Assembly (NCBI GenBank): GCA_025201845.1
Contig: MU603930.1
Location: 228,310-292,309 of the forward strand
DNA length: 64,000 nt
From: Martensiomyces pterosporus
Taxonomy: Eukaryota > Kickxellomycota > Kickxellomycetes > Kickxellales > Kickxellaceae
Reading direction: 5' to 3'
The position numbers and the translations under genes are program-made. Each line of letters starts with the position of its first letter. Within the stretch, counting starts at the first letter, position 1. Below are positions 10,183 through 19,986 of this stretch, one piece after another. The notes under the pieces are model-generated. The model did no database searches. It had not been told where the DNA came from and worked only from the letters and a program-made list of their open reading frames with translations.

Positions 10183-10863
10183 ATGGCACGCCCAGACAGA
10201 AGAGAGGCCAACCAGATTCGCGCCCTGCATTGCGCACTTGGACAGCTCAATCGCGTAGACGGCTCAGCGCAGCTCTCGTCCGGAAAAACATCAGTTCTCT
10301 GTGGCGTGTACGGGCCCGTGGACGTCAAGCTGTACGACGAAAAGCTCGATCGGTCGCAGATTGAGGTCAAGTTCCGGCCAGACATCGGGGCACCTGCAAC
10401 AAAGGACAAGTGGGTGGAAAACGCGATCCGCAGCACATTCGAGCGGGAGATCCTGGCACAGCTGCACCCACGCACGCTGGTTCAAATCAACATCCAGCTT
10501 CGTGAAAGCGACGGATCGGTAGACTCGGCAGCCATCAATGCAACGACACTGGCGCTTGTGGATACGGGCATTCCCTTGAAGAGCATGGTTGCGGCCGCTA
10601 CTTGTGCTGTGCTTGCGGATGGCTCTGTAGTGGTTGATCCCACGCAGGAGGAGTGCGAGAGGGCGGCGTCGACCCACACGCTTGCGTTTGCCAATAATGA
10701 CTCGGCGGGACCCGTGTATGTGGATTCGCGGGGCCAGTTCACAATGGAGGAATATAACAAGTGCTACGACCTTTGTGCAGCGACTACTGAGCGTGTTGTT
10801 GCGTTTATGCGCACAGCCATTGAAGGCAGGATTGAAAAGGAGTCTCAGATCAGCGCTGTCTAG
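10183..10863 (+). CDS. RRP46: exosome core subunit Rrp46 (RNase PH fold)
   Basis: 226 residues from the ATG at 10183. The frame is open 16 codons earlier but only from a TTG. The RNase PH-like domain is recognisable throughout: an N-terminal MARPDRREANQIRAL strand, DGSAQLSSGKTSVLCGVYGP, and the second half with AINATTLALVDTGIPLKSMV. The residues needed for phosphorolysis in bacterial RNase PH are not preserved, as expected for eukaryotic exosome ring subunits. Family knowledge: Rrp46 is one of six ring subunits of the RNA exosome in nucleus and cytoplasm, acting in rRNA processing and RNA decay. Length agrees with orthologues. It converges on the first COPI-associated gene. Confidence 0.93.
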   Translation: MARPDRREANQIRALHCALGQLNRVDGSAQLSSGKTSVLCGVYGPVDVKLYDEKLDRSQIEVKFRPDIGAPATKDKWVENAIRSTFEREILAQLHPRTLVQINIQLRESDGSVDSAAINATTLALVDTGIPLKSMVAAATCAVLADGSVVVDPTQEECERAASTHTLAFANNDSAGPVYVDSRGQFTMEEYNKCYDLCAATTERVVAFMRTAIEGRIEKESQISAV

Positions 10864-11166
10864 CACAGAAGACGCCTTTCTACACTAGGCCCTTCTGTCA
10901 CTCGCTCCGCCTAGAAAACAATTCGACAAAGGCTTTATTAACGCATCTGGAATAGCACGCTTTCTCTTTGGCTTGGGAGAGGAAAGATGCAGAGTGAGTA
11001 GATGCACGTGCTAGAGTGGAAAAAGAAATGGCAGACAAGCAAGAAAGAGAAGGCTTAATACGCACGAAATTGGAAATAACGAAGTGCAGCAAATGAGAGA
11101 CGTGTGCAGCGGCGGCCGAGCCACTCGCTTGGAACAAAAGATGCCAGCTGGCCCAAATGCTCAATG
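10864..11166. other. convergent 3' intergenic region
   Basis: About 300 bp between the tails of RRP46 and the first COPI_assoc gene. TTTATT at about 10933 is a possible minus-strand poly(A) signal. No gene seen. Confidence 0.5.
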
Positions 11167-11817
11167 CTAAACGCGGGGCGCCTTTTCCATGTATGCCATG
11201 TTTGGGTGTGTCGGAGTGTCGCCTGATGCCATCGAGGAGCCGAACTTGCTCGACTGCGGTGGATACAAGCCAGACGGGTTGAAGGTCTCGCTGCTGATTC
11301 CCTGGCCCGAGTAGACACCCATTGAATGGGTGCCCTTTCTCTGCAGCACAGACTTGTCGAGCTGCTGGCCACCAGGGAATCCATGCTGCATGTTGTAGAT
11401 GACTGCTGCATACTCGTCTTCGGGATCGTCATAGTGCAGACTGGTTACCAGCGACATGGCAAGGAAGATGGCGGCAAAGATGATGAGCACGAGGCCGATG
11501 CCAAGCTGGGCCTTGGCGCTGTCCAGCGTGAGGCAGCCCATTACGAGGTAGAACAGACCGCGGCCAAAGAACGAAAACAGGAACGATGCGTGCATGCGGA
11601 TGGCCGCCCAGTGGATGAGCTCCATCACAGCGACGAGAAGGCCAAACACCAGACACACAATCCCAAGCATGATGTGCGGCACATCGCCGCTCGAAAACGA
11701 CAGGCATCCTTGAACAAAGATGAGCACGCCCAGTGCAAAGTTCACCAAAAGCAACGGCAGTGTCAGTGGCCGCGCAAAGTTGAGTCGTTTGCGCGCAAAG
11801 ATGTAGGGAAGCGCCAT
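11167..11817 (-). CDS. COPI-associated family membrane protein, paralogue 1
   Basis: 216 residues from the ATG at 11817. The frame continues upstream but without an ATG, and a pyrimidine-rich tract ending in TAG just before it suggests a leader intron. Four predicted membrane segments are followed by a soluble tail of about 75 residues. The family signature GRGLFYLVMGCLTL lies at the start of the third segment. Family knowledge: COPI_assoc (PF08507) proteins, including yeast Tvp15 and Tvp18, are small tetraspanning Golgi proteins found with COPI vesicles. It is the first of three same-strand relatives in 3 kb. The length of its tail distinguishes it from the 142-residue third copy. Confidence 0.8.
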   Translation of the reverse strand: MALPYIFARKRLNFARPLTLPLLLVNFALGVLIFVQGCLSFSSGDVPHIMLGIVCLVFGLLVAVMELIHWAAIRMHASFLFSFFGRGLFYLVMGCLTLDSAKAQLGIGLVLIIFAAIFLAMSLVTSLHYDDPEDEYAAVIYNMQHGFPGGQQLDKSVLQRKGTHSMGVYSGQGISSETFNPSGLYPPQSSKFGSSMASGDTPTHPNMAYMEKAPRV

Positions 11818-12236
11818 CGCCGAGAATACGAAAAATGCCAAGCTACTCGAAGTAGAGGTTGGAGAGCAGAAGCAAAAGAGGTGGTTGTGGAGGGAGGGCC
11901 CGCAATTGCTCGCACGCTATGAAATGAGCACTGGGTTAGTGCCATACAAACAGCAGCAGCAGCAGCAGCAGCAGCAGCGTTGGGCGGCTTTCCATATTGG
12001 CACTATTGCCTCCCGCCTGGCGGTTACATTGTTTACGTTAATGGAAACGTGTTTAACAATCACGTCTGCTGTCGCACAACCGTGCCCCGTTTCCTATTTT
12101 CGCAGCAAGTGCCAGATTGTGCATGCCAGAGTGGTTGGGCAAGGTAGGGCCAAGAAAGCTTTGTGTTGCTGGCAGGTCTAAACAGTAAGAGTAATGAATA
12201 AAGCACGATTGGGCTGGCAGCCACAGCTTGTGCACA
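11818..12236. promoter_or_regulatory. spacer between COPI_assoc paralogues 1 and 2
   Basis: About 420 bp. It holds a pure (CAG)9 tract at 11951-11977 and, just upstream of paralogue 1, a pyrimidine tract on the minus strand ending in TAG that looks like a leader-intron acceptor. Confidence 0.5.
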
Positions 12237-12836
12237 TTAAATCGGGCTGTGGAGATAGTCGTTGCGCGACGTGTGTGTTGCGGACGGGTTTGCAACCCCG
12301 GTCTGCGCATATGGGTTTTGTCCGCCATACTGGCTGGCATCCGGATATCCCGATGCCGCGCCGCCATTGTGTGTGGGCAGAGTGCCAGCATTATACATGG
12401 TCGCAGCTCCACCAGCCTGACCAGCCGGCGCATTCTCGATGTAGCTCTCATTCTTCTTTGTCGTGAACGAAAGCACCACGTACGCGGCGCCAATACCCGT
12501 AATTACGGAGCCAAAGATCCACCCGATGGCCTTTGTGCCCAGAGTCAGACACCCGATGAACACATAGAAGATCCCGCGCCCGCGCCACGTAAACATAAAC
12601 TCAACGTACTTCTTCAGCCACGCCATCTCCGCCACCTCAAACATGATAATCCAGACGCCAAACACAATCTCATAGATCCCAAGCATGATCCGAGGGAAGC
12701 TCGACCACGTAAAGAAGACGATGGCAATGATGATCATCAGCACCGCAACGACCAGGTTTGCTATGCGGAAGTAGAACGGCGGTCCGCCCGGCCTGCCCAG
12801 GCGCTCCTTCAAGTCGTTAAAGTATGTGAACGCCAT
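12237..12836 (-). CDS. COPI-associated family membrane protein, paralogue 2
   Basis: 199 residues, single exon, ATG at 12836. Four hydrophobic segments are clear, with the family signature GRGIFYVFIGCLTL at the third. A short linker with KKNESYIENAP leads into a Gly/Ala/Tyr/Asn-rich cytosolic tail. The first segment is preceded by a basic amphipathic stretch (FNDLKERLGRPGG). Family knowledge is as for the neighbouring paralogue: a Golgi membrane protein associated with COPI. It lies 420 bp from paralogue 1 and about 680 bp from the TVP15-like copy, all transcribed leftwards. Confidence 0.82.
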   Translation of the reverse strand: MAFTYFNDLKERLGRPGGPPFYFRIANLVVAVLMIIIAIVFFTWSSFPRIMLGIYEIVFGVWIIMFEVAEMAWLKKYVEFMFTWRGRGIFYVFIGCLTLGTKAIGWIFGSVITGIGAAYVVLSFTTKKNESYIENAPAGQAGGAATMYNAGTLPTHNGGAASGYPDASQYGGQNPYAQTGVANPSATHTSRNDYLHSPI

Positions 12837-13520
12837 TGAGTGTAGAGGTGCTTCTTTGGCAGGTATGCGCTGTGCGGTGGGTGCGTGCGTGGAAACAGGC
12901 GCTCGGTCTGGCCTTTTCTTGGGTGTAAAGAGTAAAGGAGTATCCTAGGATCGCCGCTGAAATAATAAAAAAGGCTGATGTAGAAGGAACGGTGGATGAA
13001 TACTAGCCGCAATTAGGAGAGTAGTAAAAAAATAGCTACCGGCGAGGGGCGAAGTAGAGAAGAAAAAGAGCAGTGCTGGGCGTGGGCTTGTGCCTGCCTT
13101 GGGCACGAGAGTGTGTGCTTGCGGGGCTTGTGCTGGTGTTCTGCCAAGGTCCCCTTGATTCTTCTGACGCTGTCTGCTGCCAACACACACCCTCGCTATT
13201 CCCCTAGTCCGCACAGTGCTTATATTTGTGGAAAAGGCGGACACTCGAGACCCAGTTGCTTGGCTTTCAAGGCCTTGGCAGCCACCACCGCCTGATACGT
13301 CATTTCTACCACAGCCCCCGCCTGCTGTCCCAAGCCGCGGAGCAGCATTCAGGTGGGGGAGGGCAGGTGCCAACATCGAAGGTCGGTGTTTCCAGACAGA
13401 TGCTCCTTGCCGATCTGCCCAGATACGGAAGGAGCTGCTGGGCAATAGTGCCAGAACCAGAAAACAACCCCATGCAGGTGCTCTGCTGCCATCTGCTGCC
13501 ACCGCGCCCTGCACCCAGCC
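12837..13520. promoter_or_regulatory. spacer between COPI_assoc paralogue 2 and the TVP15-like gene
   Basis: About 680 bp with no supportable gene. It should contain the promoter of paralogue 2 and the 3' end of the TVP15-like transcript. Confidence 0.4.
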
Positions 13521-14215
13521 CTAGTACGCTGCTGCGATGTCGTTCTGAAGCTCTGCCTCTCGCATTCTTGCGTCCTGAACAGGGTAAAGCTTGAGCGATG
13601 AAAACCAAAGCGCAATGTACACAACCCCGAAGAACCAGGTGAATCCCGTAGCAACGTATGTAAACACTTTGTGCCCAAGCACAATGCACCCCATCCTACA
13701 AAGTGTGTAGTGTGTAGAAAGAATAGGCCGAGTATAGCAAAGCAGCCAGTGCTGCAGTTACTTGTGGCTTGGGGCAGATCGCGTGCATACACGACCCACG
13801 ATCGTTCAAGTCCGAGAGCCATGTAGATACTTACAGCAGAAAGACTATATTTGGCAAATGGTGGCAGAGAAAACAAAAGCTGGCAGAGAAAGCGCCATTT
13901 TGGCTGTTAGCAAAAGCAGCACCAGCCCGTTTTGTAGCCCAGCATAAAGCACCTCTGTTCCCCAAACTTACATATCCCACGGCCCATGAAATTCCACAGG
14001 AAGAAGCAGTGCGTGACGAACACCTCAGGCCGCCAAAACTCTAATGCTATCGATGTGCCGCCAATCACCAGCAGGAAGATTCCCAGCATCACTGCCTGAA
14101 AGTACCCATTAACAAAGTAGAGAATCGCCGCGACTATCCAGAGCACAGAAACTATGATGTTGATAATGGGCCACGCTATGCTCGGGCTAAGGCCGCTCAG
14201 CGTTTTGAGACCCAT
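13521..14215 (-). CDS. TVP15: TVP15-like COPI-associated membrane protein with a 10-nt exon
   Basis: Three exons: 13972-14215, 13835-13844 and 13521-13695 (244, 10 and 175 nt). They give 142 residues, about the size of yeast Tvp15. Exon 1 ends inside the family signature after GRGI with a GTAAGT donor, and exon 3 resumes at MGCIVLG. Joining exon 1 directly to exon 3 creates a TGA stop. The 10-nt block TCTTTCTGCT, flanked by ATATAG and GTAAGT, restores the frame and supplies FFLL, giving GRGIFFLLMGC. The intronless paralogues have GRGIFYVFIGC and GRGLFYLVMGC, with the same spacing. The introns are 127 and 139 bp. Four membrane segments; the C-terminus is short. Probably a Golgi protein. Confidence 0.82.
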
Positions 14216-14578
14216 GGGTGGCTGCTTGCTACAGTGAACGCAGGCTGGCCGCTGGCTAATTAAGGCTGATGCTATGTACTAATGCCTGAAAGCGGGATGG
14301 AAAGGAAAAGGCAAGCGATGGCCAAGAAATAACAAATGCAACAGGTGTGCCAAAGAAAAATATCAACGACAAATGAGAAAAAGAAAAAGGTGCGGCAAGC
14401 GGTCCGCTGCTGCTGTCGTTGGTTTTGTGTCCGAGAAGCAGCAAGCCAGTTTCCTGCAAAAATGGACGGCGAAGCGTAAACAGGGAGGCATGGGCGACAA
14501 TCGCTGTATGAAATGGCCAGCTGCACCCTTTTGCGCCTCAGGCATCGACATTTGAGATAGCGGCATCTCTGCACCAGC
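14216..14578. promoter_or_regulatory. upstream region of the TVP15-like gene
   Basis: About 360 bp with no coding signal that I can support. It also holds the 3' side of the small hypothetical gene at 14579. Confidence 0.4.
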
Positions 14579-15205
14579 TCAGCCATTCCGCATGTAATGG
14601 CGATGATTAGAGCCGCTGCTGGCGGCATTGCTGCTGTTTATGGACGACTGGTGCCGCATTGCGCGTTCATGGTGCAGCCTATTGAGCAGCAGATTTATCT
14701 GGTAGTATTCGCTGGTTGGGTCAAGGTCCAGCCCGTCGTCATCGTAGCCGTCATCATAGCCACCATCAGCAGTGCCAGCCGTCTTGAAGTCGCCACTTGC
14801 CGGCGAATACGATACCAGCGAGGGAGGCGATGTGGTCGGTGTCTGAAGCGCAGCCTTAGCATCTGCACGTTCCGGATGGCGCGGGTGCTGTGCATATACA
14901 GCCACAGCCTCTTCCTGCCCGAAGTGCCCATCGTACACGCGACCATTCTGACCACCAGCCTTGGCTCTCTGCATTTCTGGTTGCCACAACTGTGCGGGGT
15001 CACTGGCAGGTGTTGATGCGCTGTGTTGGAGGACACCATGGAAGCTGCCGTCCATGTGCATGTTGCTATCAGCGTACTCTACAACTCCATGGCGCCGTTT
15101 GGGCTCTGATACATGCGGTTCTTCCGTAGCCCCCCCAGTATCGCCGTCGTCCATCTCGTCACGCCGCCGCTTCCCCTTTGACCCTGCGACCAGTGCGCCG
15201 TGCAT
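14579..15205 (-). CDS. hypothetical low-complexity protein
   Basis: Open frame of 208 residues from a true ATG at 15205. Most of it is polar and apparently disordered, with a basic GSKGKRRRDEMDD near the N-terminus and PKRRH at about residue 36 that could act as nuclear signals. The most protein-like part is near the C-terminus: DPTSEYYQINLLLNRLHHER, a predicted helix that could be a conserved short motif. I do not recognise the family. Codon use is unremarkable. Only ~26 bp separates its start from the longest possible start of the divergent DUF4460 gene, so one of the two starts is probably wrong or transcripts overlap. Confidence 0.5.
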   Translation of the reverse strand: MHGALVAGSKGKRRRDEMDDGDTGGATEEPHVSEPKRRHGVVEYADSNMHMDGSFHGVLQHSASTPASDPAQLWQPEMQRAKAGGQNGRVYDGHFGQEEAVAVYAQHPRHPERADAKAALQTPTTSPPSLVSYSPASGDFKTAGTADGGYDDGYDDDGLDLDPTSEYYQINLLLNRLHHERAMRHQSSINSSNAASSGSNHRHYMRNG

Positions 15206-15231
15206 TTTCAGCCAGGAAAGATAATTTGTGA

Positions 15232-16592
15232 ATGCGAGTAGAAAAAAGGGAGCCGATTTGTATGCTCACAGCCGTCATAAACCCCGGAGAGAGCGTTTGC
15301 ACTAGGATGCCGATATATGTATGTACGAGAAAAGCAAAAGTCCGGGAGAAAAGCTTGGCAGAGCTTACGCAGCACCCAGTGCCATTACAAATCGCAATTC
15401 CATGCAACTTGCCACAACCCAAAACTGAGCCGAGAGCACTGCCAGCTCGGCCACAAGAGGAGCATGTCAGCTGCCGCTCCGTATGCCCAGGAATCAACCC
15501 TGGCTTTTTGTCTCCTCGCACTTCATATCGCGTTGCTTCTGATGCTCGAATGGATTCCACAAAACTGCAGACACTGGTTAAGCCGCTCCTTCGCAGGGTC
15601 CTTCTCAAAGTGCACCCGGATTTCTTTGCGTCAGATCCAGCAGCCAAAAGAGTGAACCAGGCCTCGGTGCAGCGACTGCAAGACCTGCTGTCGCCGGTGC
15701 TCAAACCACAAACCAGTGCAGAAAGCAGAAGTGTGCCAAACAAGAGCAGCGGCGACGCATCGGAAACACCGCTCGAGTTTATTTGCAGAAATGGCGACTC
15801 CTTGGAGACTATCAGCTTTGCGTTCAAGGATGGCAGAGCCAGGGGCTCGATGCGACTGGGTGCTCAGCGCACTCGGGACTTTTTGGGGCTTTGCAGCAAG
15901 CTGAAGGTAGATGCGCCACCCAGTACCGTCAGCGAGATTGAAGCAATTGTAGGACAGATGGAAGCAGAAAGCAATGGCAAGCACCTAGGACGTACTGCAA
16001 ACGCAATGTCGGCTGCTGCTGTCGAGCAGCTCAGAGCAGCACGAGCCCGCGAAGCGCGTCAAAACTACACGCGTGGCCAGGCAGCTGCTGATCCTTATGC
16101 CGTCTTCACAGAAAAGCTCCGCCAGTCGAACTGGGGGCCTGGTGCTCGGAACGCAAAGCGTGCAGAGATGAAGCTTGATCGCTCAAAGGTGTTTTTCGCC
16201 AGCAGTGTCGATCCGCAGGAGTATCCCAAGGTTGTTGGCTTCATTGAGAGCCAGCTGCACAGCCTAAACTACTCGCATTGGTGCAATCTGCCCTTAATGG
16301 TTGTCAGCGACTGGAACGATGCGTTCCGGCGAAGCAGGCCATTGTACCCAGGGTTCGTTGTGGTTCCGTGCCGGTTCACCGTACCAGGTAAGTTACAAGT
16401 GCGGGTGTCGTCTGTCCCTACTGTCGCTCATCAGTGCAAATAAGGTGCTGACATGCCATCAATGCCTGGCTGCTTTGCCTTGTGGCTCGTCTGTTGTTTG
16501 AAATAGAATTCAATCGGTACTTGGTAGAGAACCTGGGCGACATTCAAAAGGACCGCGCAGAGCGGAATGCAAAGTGGATGCAAGGGCCCTAG
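15232..16592 (+). CDS. TCAIM-like mitochondrial protein (DUF4460/DUF4461)
   Basis: Exon 1 runs to 16387 and exon 2 is 16507-16592, joined in phase 1 over a 119-bp GTAAGT...TAG intron. The maximum length is 413 residues. The start is uncertain: in-frame ATGs lie at 15232, 15262, 15307 and 15550. The first gives only 26 bp to the divergent neighbour, and the last removes any presequence. The DUF4460 signature is clear: VKPLLRRVLLKVHPDFFASD, then QASVQRLQDLLSPVL. The C-terminal half (NYSHWCNLPLMVVSDWNDAF, PGFVVVPCRF) fits the DUF4461 part. Family knowledge: animal TCAIM is a mitochondrial J-domain-like protein; the role of fungal homologues is unknown to me. The open frame upstream of 15550 includes a basic stretch compatible with a targeting sequence. 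Confidence 0.7.
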
Positions 16593-16638
16593 CAGAACAA
16601 AGAGAAACGGTGCCTTGCCTGGCTATTCGCTCGTACAT

Positions 16639-17448
16639 TCACTTGCTTCTGTCAAACATGCCTGCCAGCTCCCTGCGCTGCTTGGCGGCTGCCTCCTTCT
16701 CCTTGGCTGCGATGTTCCGGCGCTCAGCCTTGAATGCAGGGTCTAGGTTTTGTGTGGATAGCAAACATAGCCCAAATACCAGTAGTAAATCAGTATTGCC
16801 ATTCAGCAGCCAGTGTCTTCCAAGCAGCATATATACACAAAATGCCAAACAGACGCCATTCCAGTGCATGAGTGGTAACGCACCTTCGGGAGAATCCTTC
16901 TCCAGCTCATCAAGCAGCTTCTTTGCCCCCTCCAGCGTGCCCTCTGCGATGTATCCCTGCACGAGTCTGAACTTGGCCTTCTTGTTGAAGGGGTTCCTCT
17001 TCAGCGCCGAGTTGGCGCACTCAATAATGCGGGCTGTCTTGCCCAGGCGCACCTGGCACGCGGCCATGTTGCTGTAAATGGCAGAGACCTCCTTGTCCAG
17101 GTCAGTGATGTCTTCCTCTTTAACAGTCTCCGTGTCCCTGGGCCCGCTGCGGCTAAGCGGCGAGTTTTGCAGACCAAGCAAGTACAGGAGTGCCTTGTGG
17201 TAGTCTTTGAGAGCTACATGTTACCGCCAATATGTTCTGAGCGTAGCAATAGCTGTTAGCGGCATGGCAAATATGCACGCGCACCCCTGCCACCGTGCTT
17301 ATTCCAGACGGCGGCGGCAGCCGTGCCCACAGCCTTGCTTACCTTTGACAAACTCATTCTCCTTGAAGTGCTCGTTGGCAGACCTCTTGGCATCCATGCC
17401 CAGGTCGTACTTTTCTTGGTCGAAGCCGCGTGTAGGTCCAGCCATCAT
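16639..17448 (-). CDS. small tetratricopeptide-repeat protein, co-chaperone type
   Basis: Three exons: 17343-17448, 16884-17213 and 16639-16742. Both introns (129 and 141 bp) are in phase 1; the second has a weaker GTGCGT donor. The product has 179 residues. Three TPR units can be read: AKRSANEHFKENEFVKALKD with YHKALLYLLGL, then VSAIYSNMAACQVRLGK, then ALKRNPFNKKAKFRLVQGYI. This is the layout of the TPR block of FKBP-type immunophilins and TTC9-like proteins that dock Hsp90/Hsp70 tails. The C-terminus is a charged helix rich in Lys, Glu and Ala. No isomerase domain is present. Splicing was chosen because both joins restore uninterrupted TPR helices. The specific partner is unknown. Confidence 0.75.
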
Positions 17449-18324
17449 TTTCAGCAAAACTCGGACTGCTTTATTGTCAAACTTGAGGATAGCGTGGCCG
17501 CCAAATAGATACGCAGCAAAGAGTAGGGCGAAGGGAAAAGGGGTGCAGGTGGTGCGCCTCTCTCCCAGAGCGGCAGCCCAGACACAAACGGAAAAGGCGC
17601 TGACAACCAGTGCCCCTCATGGCTCGCGGCGCGCAAGGAGCTGGAGAGCTCAGCTCGCGGCTTGGACAAGGGGCTGGGTTTGGCGCTGCCTGGCCTGCGG
17701 CGTGTCCGGCTGTGTTGTGAATAGCCGCGCTGTAGCCTATCCCTACGCTCCCCCTTGCGTCTTTGCTTCCAAGCTTGCCTGTTTGTTTGTTTATTTCCCG
17801 TTCGCTGCTAGCCATTGTGTCACCAAAGGTAAGGTACGGAAAGGAGCTGCCACGGAGCACAGAACAGCGCCTATTTGGGGCAGGGCAAAGCAATAGCGCC
17901 TTTCGCAAGAGCACACAAAGCAGCAGCCGCGCTTTGCTCGCTTACCTTAGCTGCTGTTGCTGCTGCTGCTGCTGGTGCAAACCATCCTTCCTTCCCTCTC
18001 CTTGACCTTCGTATACGGTCGCCGTCGTCACTTCTATATATCACTACTGGCTTCAGCCCTGAGCCCCTTCTTGCCACCGCTGTTAGCGCACGCTGCTCCT
18101 TGCTGGCTTTTTTTGTTTTGTGTGCCTGACCGTCCTCATATTTGCGGCTCTGCAGTCTAGTCTGCCTGAAGCTGCTTTCTGGGCGCTGCACTATTTCTGT
18201 TTCGCCTAAAAGAGGAGAAGAAGCGTCTTCCTGCGCACTTTGTCCTATTTGCCAACACCTCCCTTTCATGTTGATGGCCAGCGTGTAGGAAAAATACCAC
18301 CGCCAACGCTCTCTTTTCGGTATT
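17449..18324. promoter_or_regulatory. divergent promoter of the TPR gene and HYM1
   Basis: About 880 bp. A CTG-rich stretch lies around 17950-17975, and CTATATATC at about 18033 lies 290 bp upstream of HYM1. No gene supported. Confidence 0.45.
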
Positions 18325-19353
18325 ATGAATTTCTTCTTCAAGTCAAAGCAAAAGGGACCGGTTGAATTAGTCAAGGCAACCCATGACGCAATGGGGAAAC
18401 TAGATAGCGGCGAGCATCAGCGAAACAAGGCAAACGATGAAATCGCAAAGAGCGTGACAAGCATGCTGCAGATATTCCGCGAGGGCGGTGCTGACAAGAA
18501 GGTCCCCGAGGTGACATCCGAGCAGGTAACGCAGCTCGCGCAGGAGATATACACAACAGAGCTGCTGCCGCTTCTGATCTCCAACCTCTCGCGCCTGGAG
18601 TTTGAGACGCGTAAGGAGGTCAGCATCATCTTTGGCATTCTCTTGCGTCGCAAAATCGGCACTCGCCAGCCAACGATCGAATACCTGCTCAAGCGCGAGC
18701 CCGTGCTCAAAGACCTCATTCGCGGCTACGAGAACCCCGATGCTGCCGTGTTCTGCGGCAACATGCTGCGCGAGTGCTTGAAGCACGAGAGCCTCGCAGG
18801 CACCATCATCAACCTGCCCGAGTTCTTCAACTTTTTCACATACGTCGAGGGCGCAAACTTTGACATTGCCAGCGATGCCTTTGCCAACTTTAGAGAGACG
18901 CTGACAAAGTTCAAGGCGCCGGCCATAAAGTTCTTGCAGGACAACTACGACAGGTTCTTCGCCAAGTACACCGACCTGCTGCTTTCCAGCAACTACGTGA
19001 TCCGGCGGCAGTCGCTCAAGCTCCTCGGCGAGATTCTGCTTGAGAGAAGGAACTTCCACGTGATGACCCGCTACATCAACTACAGCGACAACCTCAAGCT
19101 GATCATGAACGCCCTGGGCGACAAGAGCAAAAGCATCCAGTACGAAGCATTCCACATCTTCAAGATCTTTGTTGCCAACCCGAACAAGACCCCCGAGGTC
19201 CACAACATTCTGCGCAACAACAGAGACAAGCTCATCGGATTCCTCAGCAAGTTCCAGACCGACAAGGACACTGACGAGCAGTTTAAGGACGAAAAGGCCT
19301 TCCTCATCAGGGAGATCCAGAAGTTGCGGCCACCTGTTCCGTCCCAGGCATAG
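18325..19353 (+). CDS. HYM1: Mo25/Hym1 scaffold protein
   Basis: 342 residues, intronless, beginning MNFFFKSKQKGPVELVK, the classical Mo25 N-terminus. The whole protein is helical-repeat in character, with family landmarks EKSVTSM-like, REVSIIFGILLRRKIG-like (here KEVSIIFGILLRRKIG), FDIASDAFANFRETLT and NYVIRRQSLKLLGEILL. Length equals the usual ~340. Family knowledge: Mo25 binds and activates STE20/GCK-type kinases and works in the RAM/MOR morphogenesis network with the NDR kinase pathway at growing tips and the septum. Gene structure is simple, and the next gene on the same strand is a MATE transporter 630 bp away. Very confident. Confidence 0.97.
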   Translation: MNFFFKSKQKGPVELVKATHDAMGKLDSGEHQRNKANDEIAKSVTSMLQIFREGGADKKVPEVTSEQVTQLAQEIYTTELLPLLISNLSRLEFETRKEVSIIFGILLRRKIGTRQPTIEYLLKREPVLKDLIRGYENPDAAVFCGNMLRECLKHESLAGTIINLPEFFNFFTYVEGANFDIASDAFANFRETLTKFKAPAIKFLQDNYDRFFAKYTDLLLSSNYVIRRQSLKLLGEILLERRNFHVMTRYINYSDNLKLIMNALGDKSKSIQYEAFHIFKIFVANPNKTPEVHNILRNNRDKLIGFLSKFQTDKDTDEQFKDEKAFLIREIQKLRPPVPSQA

Positions 19354-19986
19354 CCGGCCTCGTGCACACACGTTGCCCTCGCTTCCGTTCTGTCTTTCCC
19401 TCCATTCATACATAGCAGCAGCATTTTTCCTTTTCGACATCTTTCAGCTATTCGCAGGCTATATCCTAAGCGCCTTCTTGTTTTTGGCCTAGCTGCCAGG
19501 CACGGATGCGACTGCCTCATAGCGAGTGCTTATTGTGTCGTGGTTTCGGGATTCAGTGAGGCTGGCTGCCGGGGATTCCCAGGCTGCACGATCGACAGCC
19601 CCGTGGTTGTGTGTGGGCGCTTCATGCCTGCTCCATGCGCTGCCAGCGCCCCTCGCCCCCTTTCGGAAAAGGGCTGCGCGATGCTCACAAATAACACCTG
19701 GAAAGCAGCTGGAGGAGGAGTCTTGGCAAAATTTTGTATCCAGATAAATACCATCGGTTCTGGGCTTGTGCGCTTTTGCTCGCCAGCTCTTACACAAAAC
19801 AGCACCTCAGCACGCCAATTTGTCAACCAAGCCCCAGCCTGCCTCTCTTTTTCTCCGTACACCCGCCCCTTTCTCCACCCACAACAGCGGCCAGCGAGAT
19901 ACACACGTCCAGCCTCGTCGAGAGCTCTCCATCGCACCTCATCTCTCTTCTATCCTCACACCGCATATTAACCACGACACTACGGG
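19354..19986. promoter_or_regulatory. HYM1 3' side and MATE promoter
   Basis: About 630 bp. The last 200 bp before the MATE start are C- and T-rich with CCACAACAG and CACACCGC elements. No TATA box seen, no gene. Confidence 0.45.

Noticed and set aside
11951..11977. (CAG)9 run as possible polyglutamine coding
   Set aside because: It lies between two minus-strand genes, outside any supported frame; treated as a microsatellite.
18400..19440. 346-codon minus-strand frame
   Set aside because: Antisense of HYM1, kept open by strong third-position bias.
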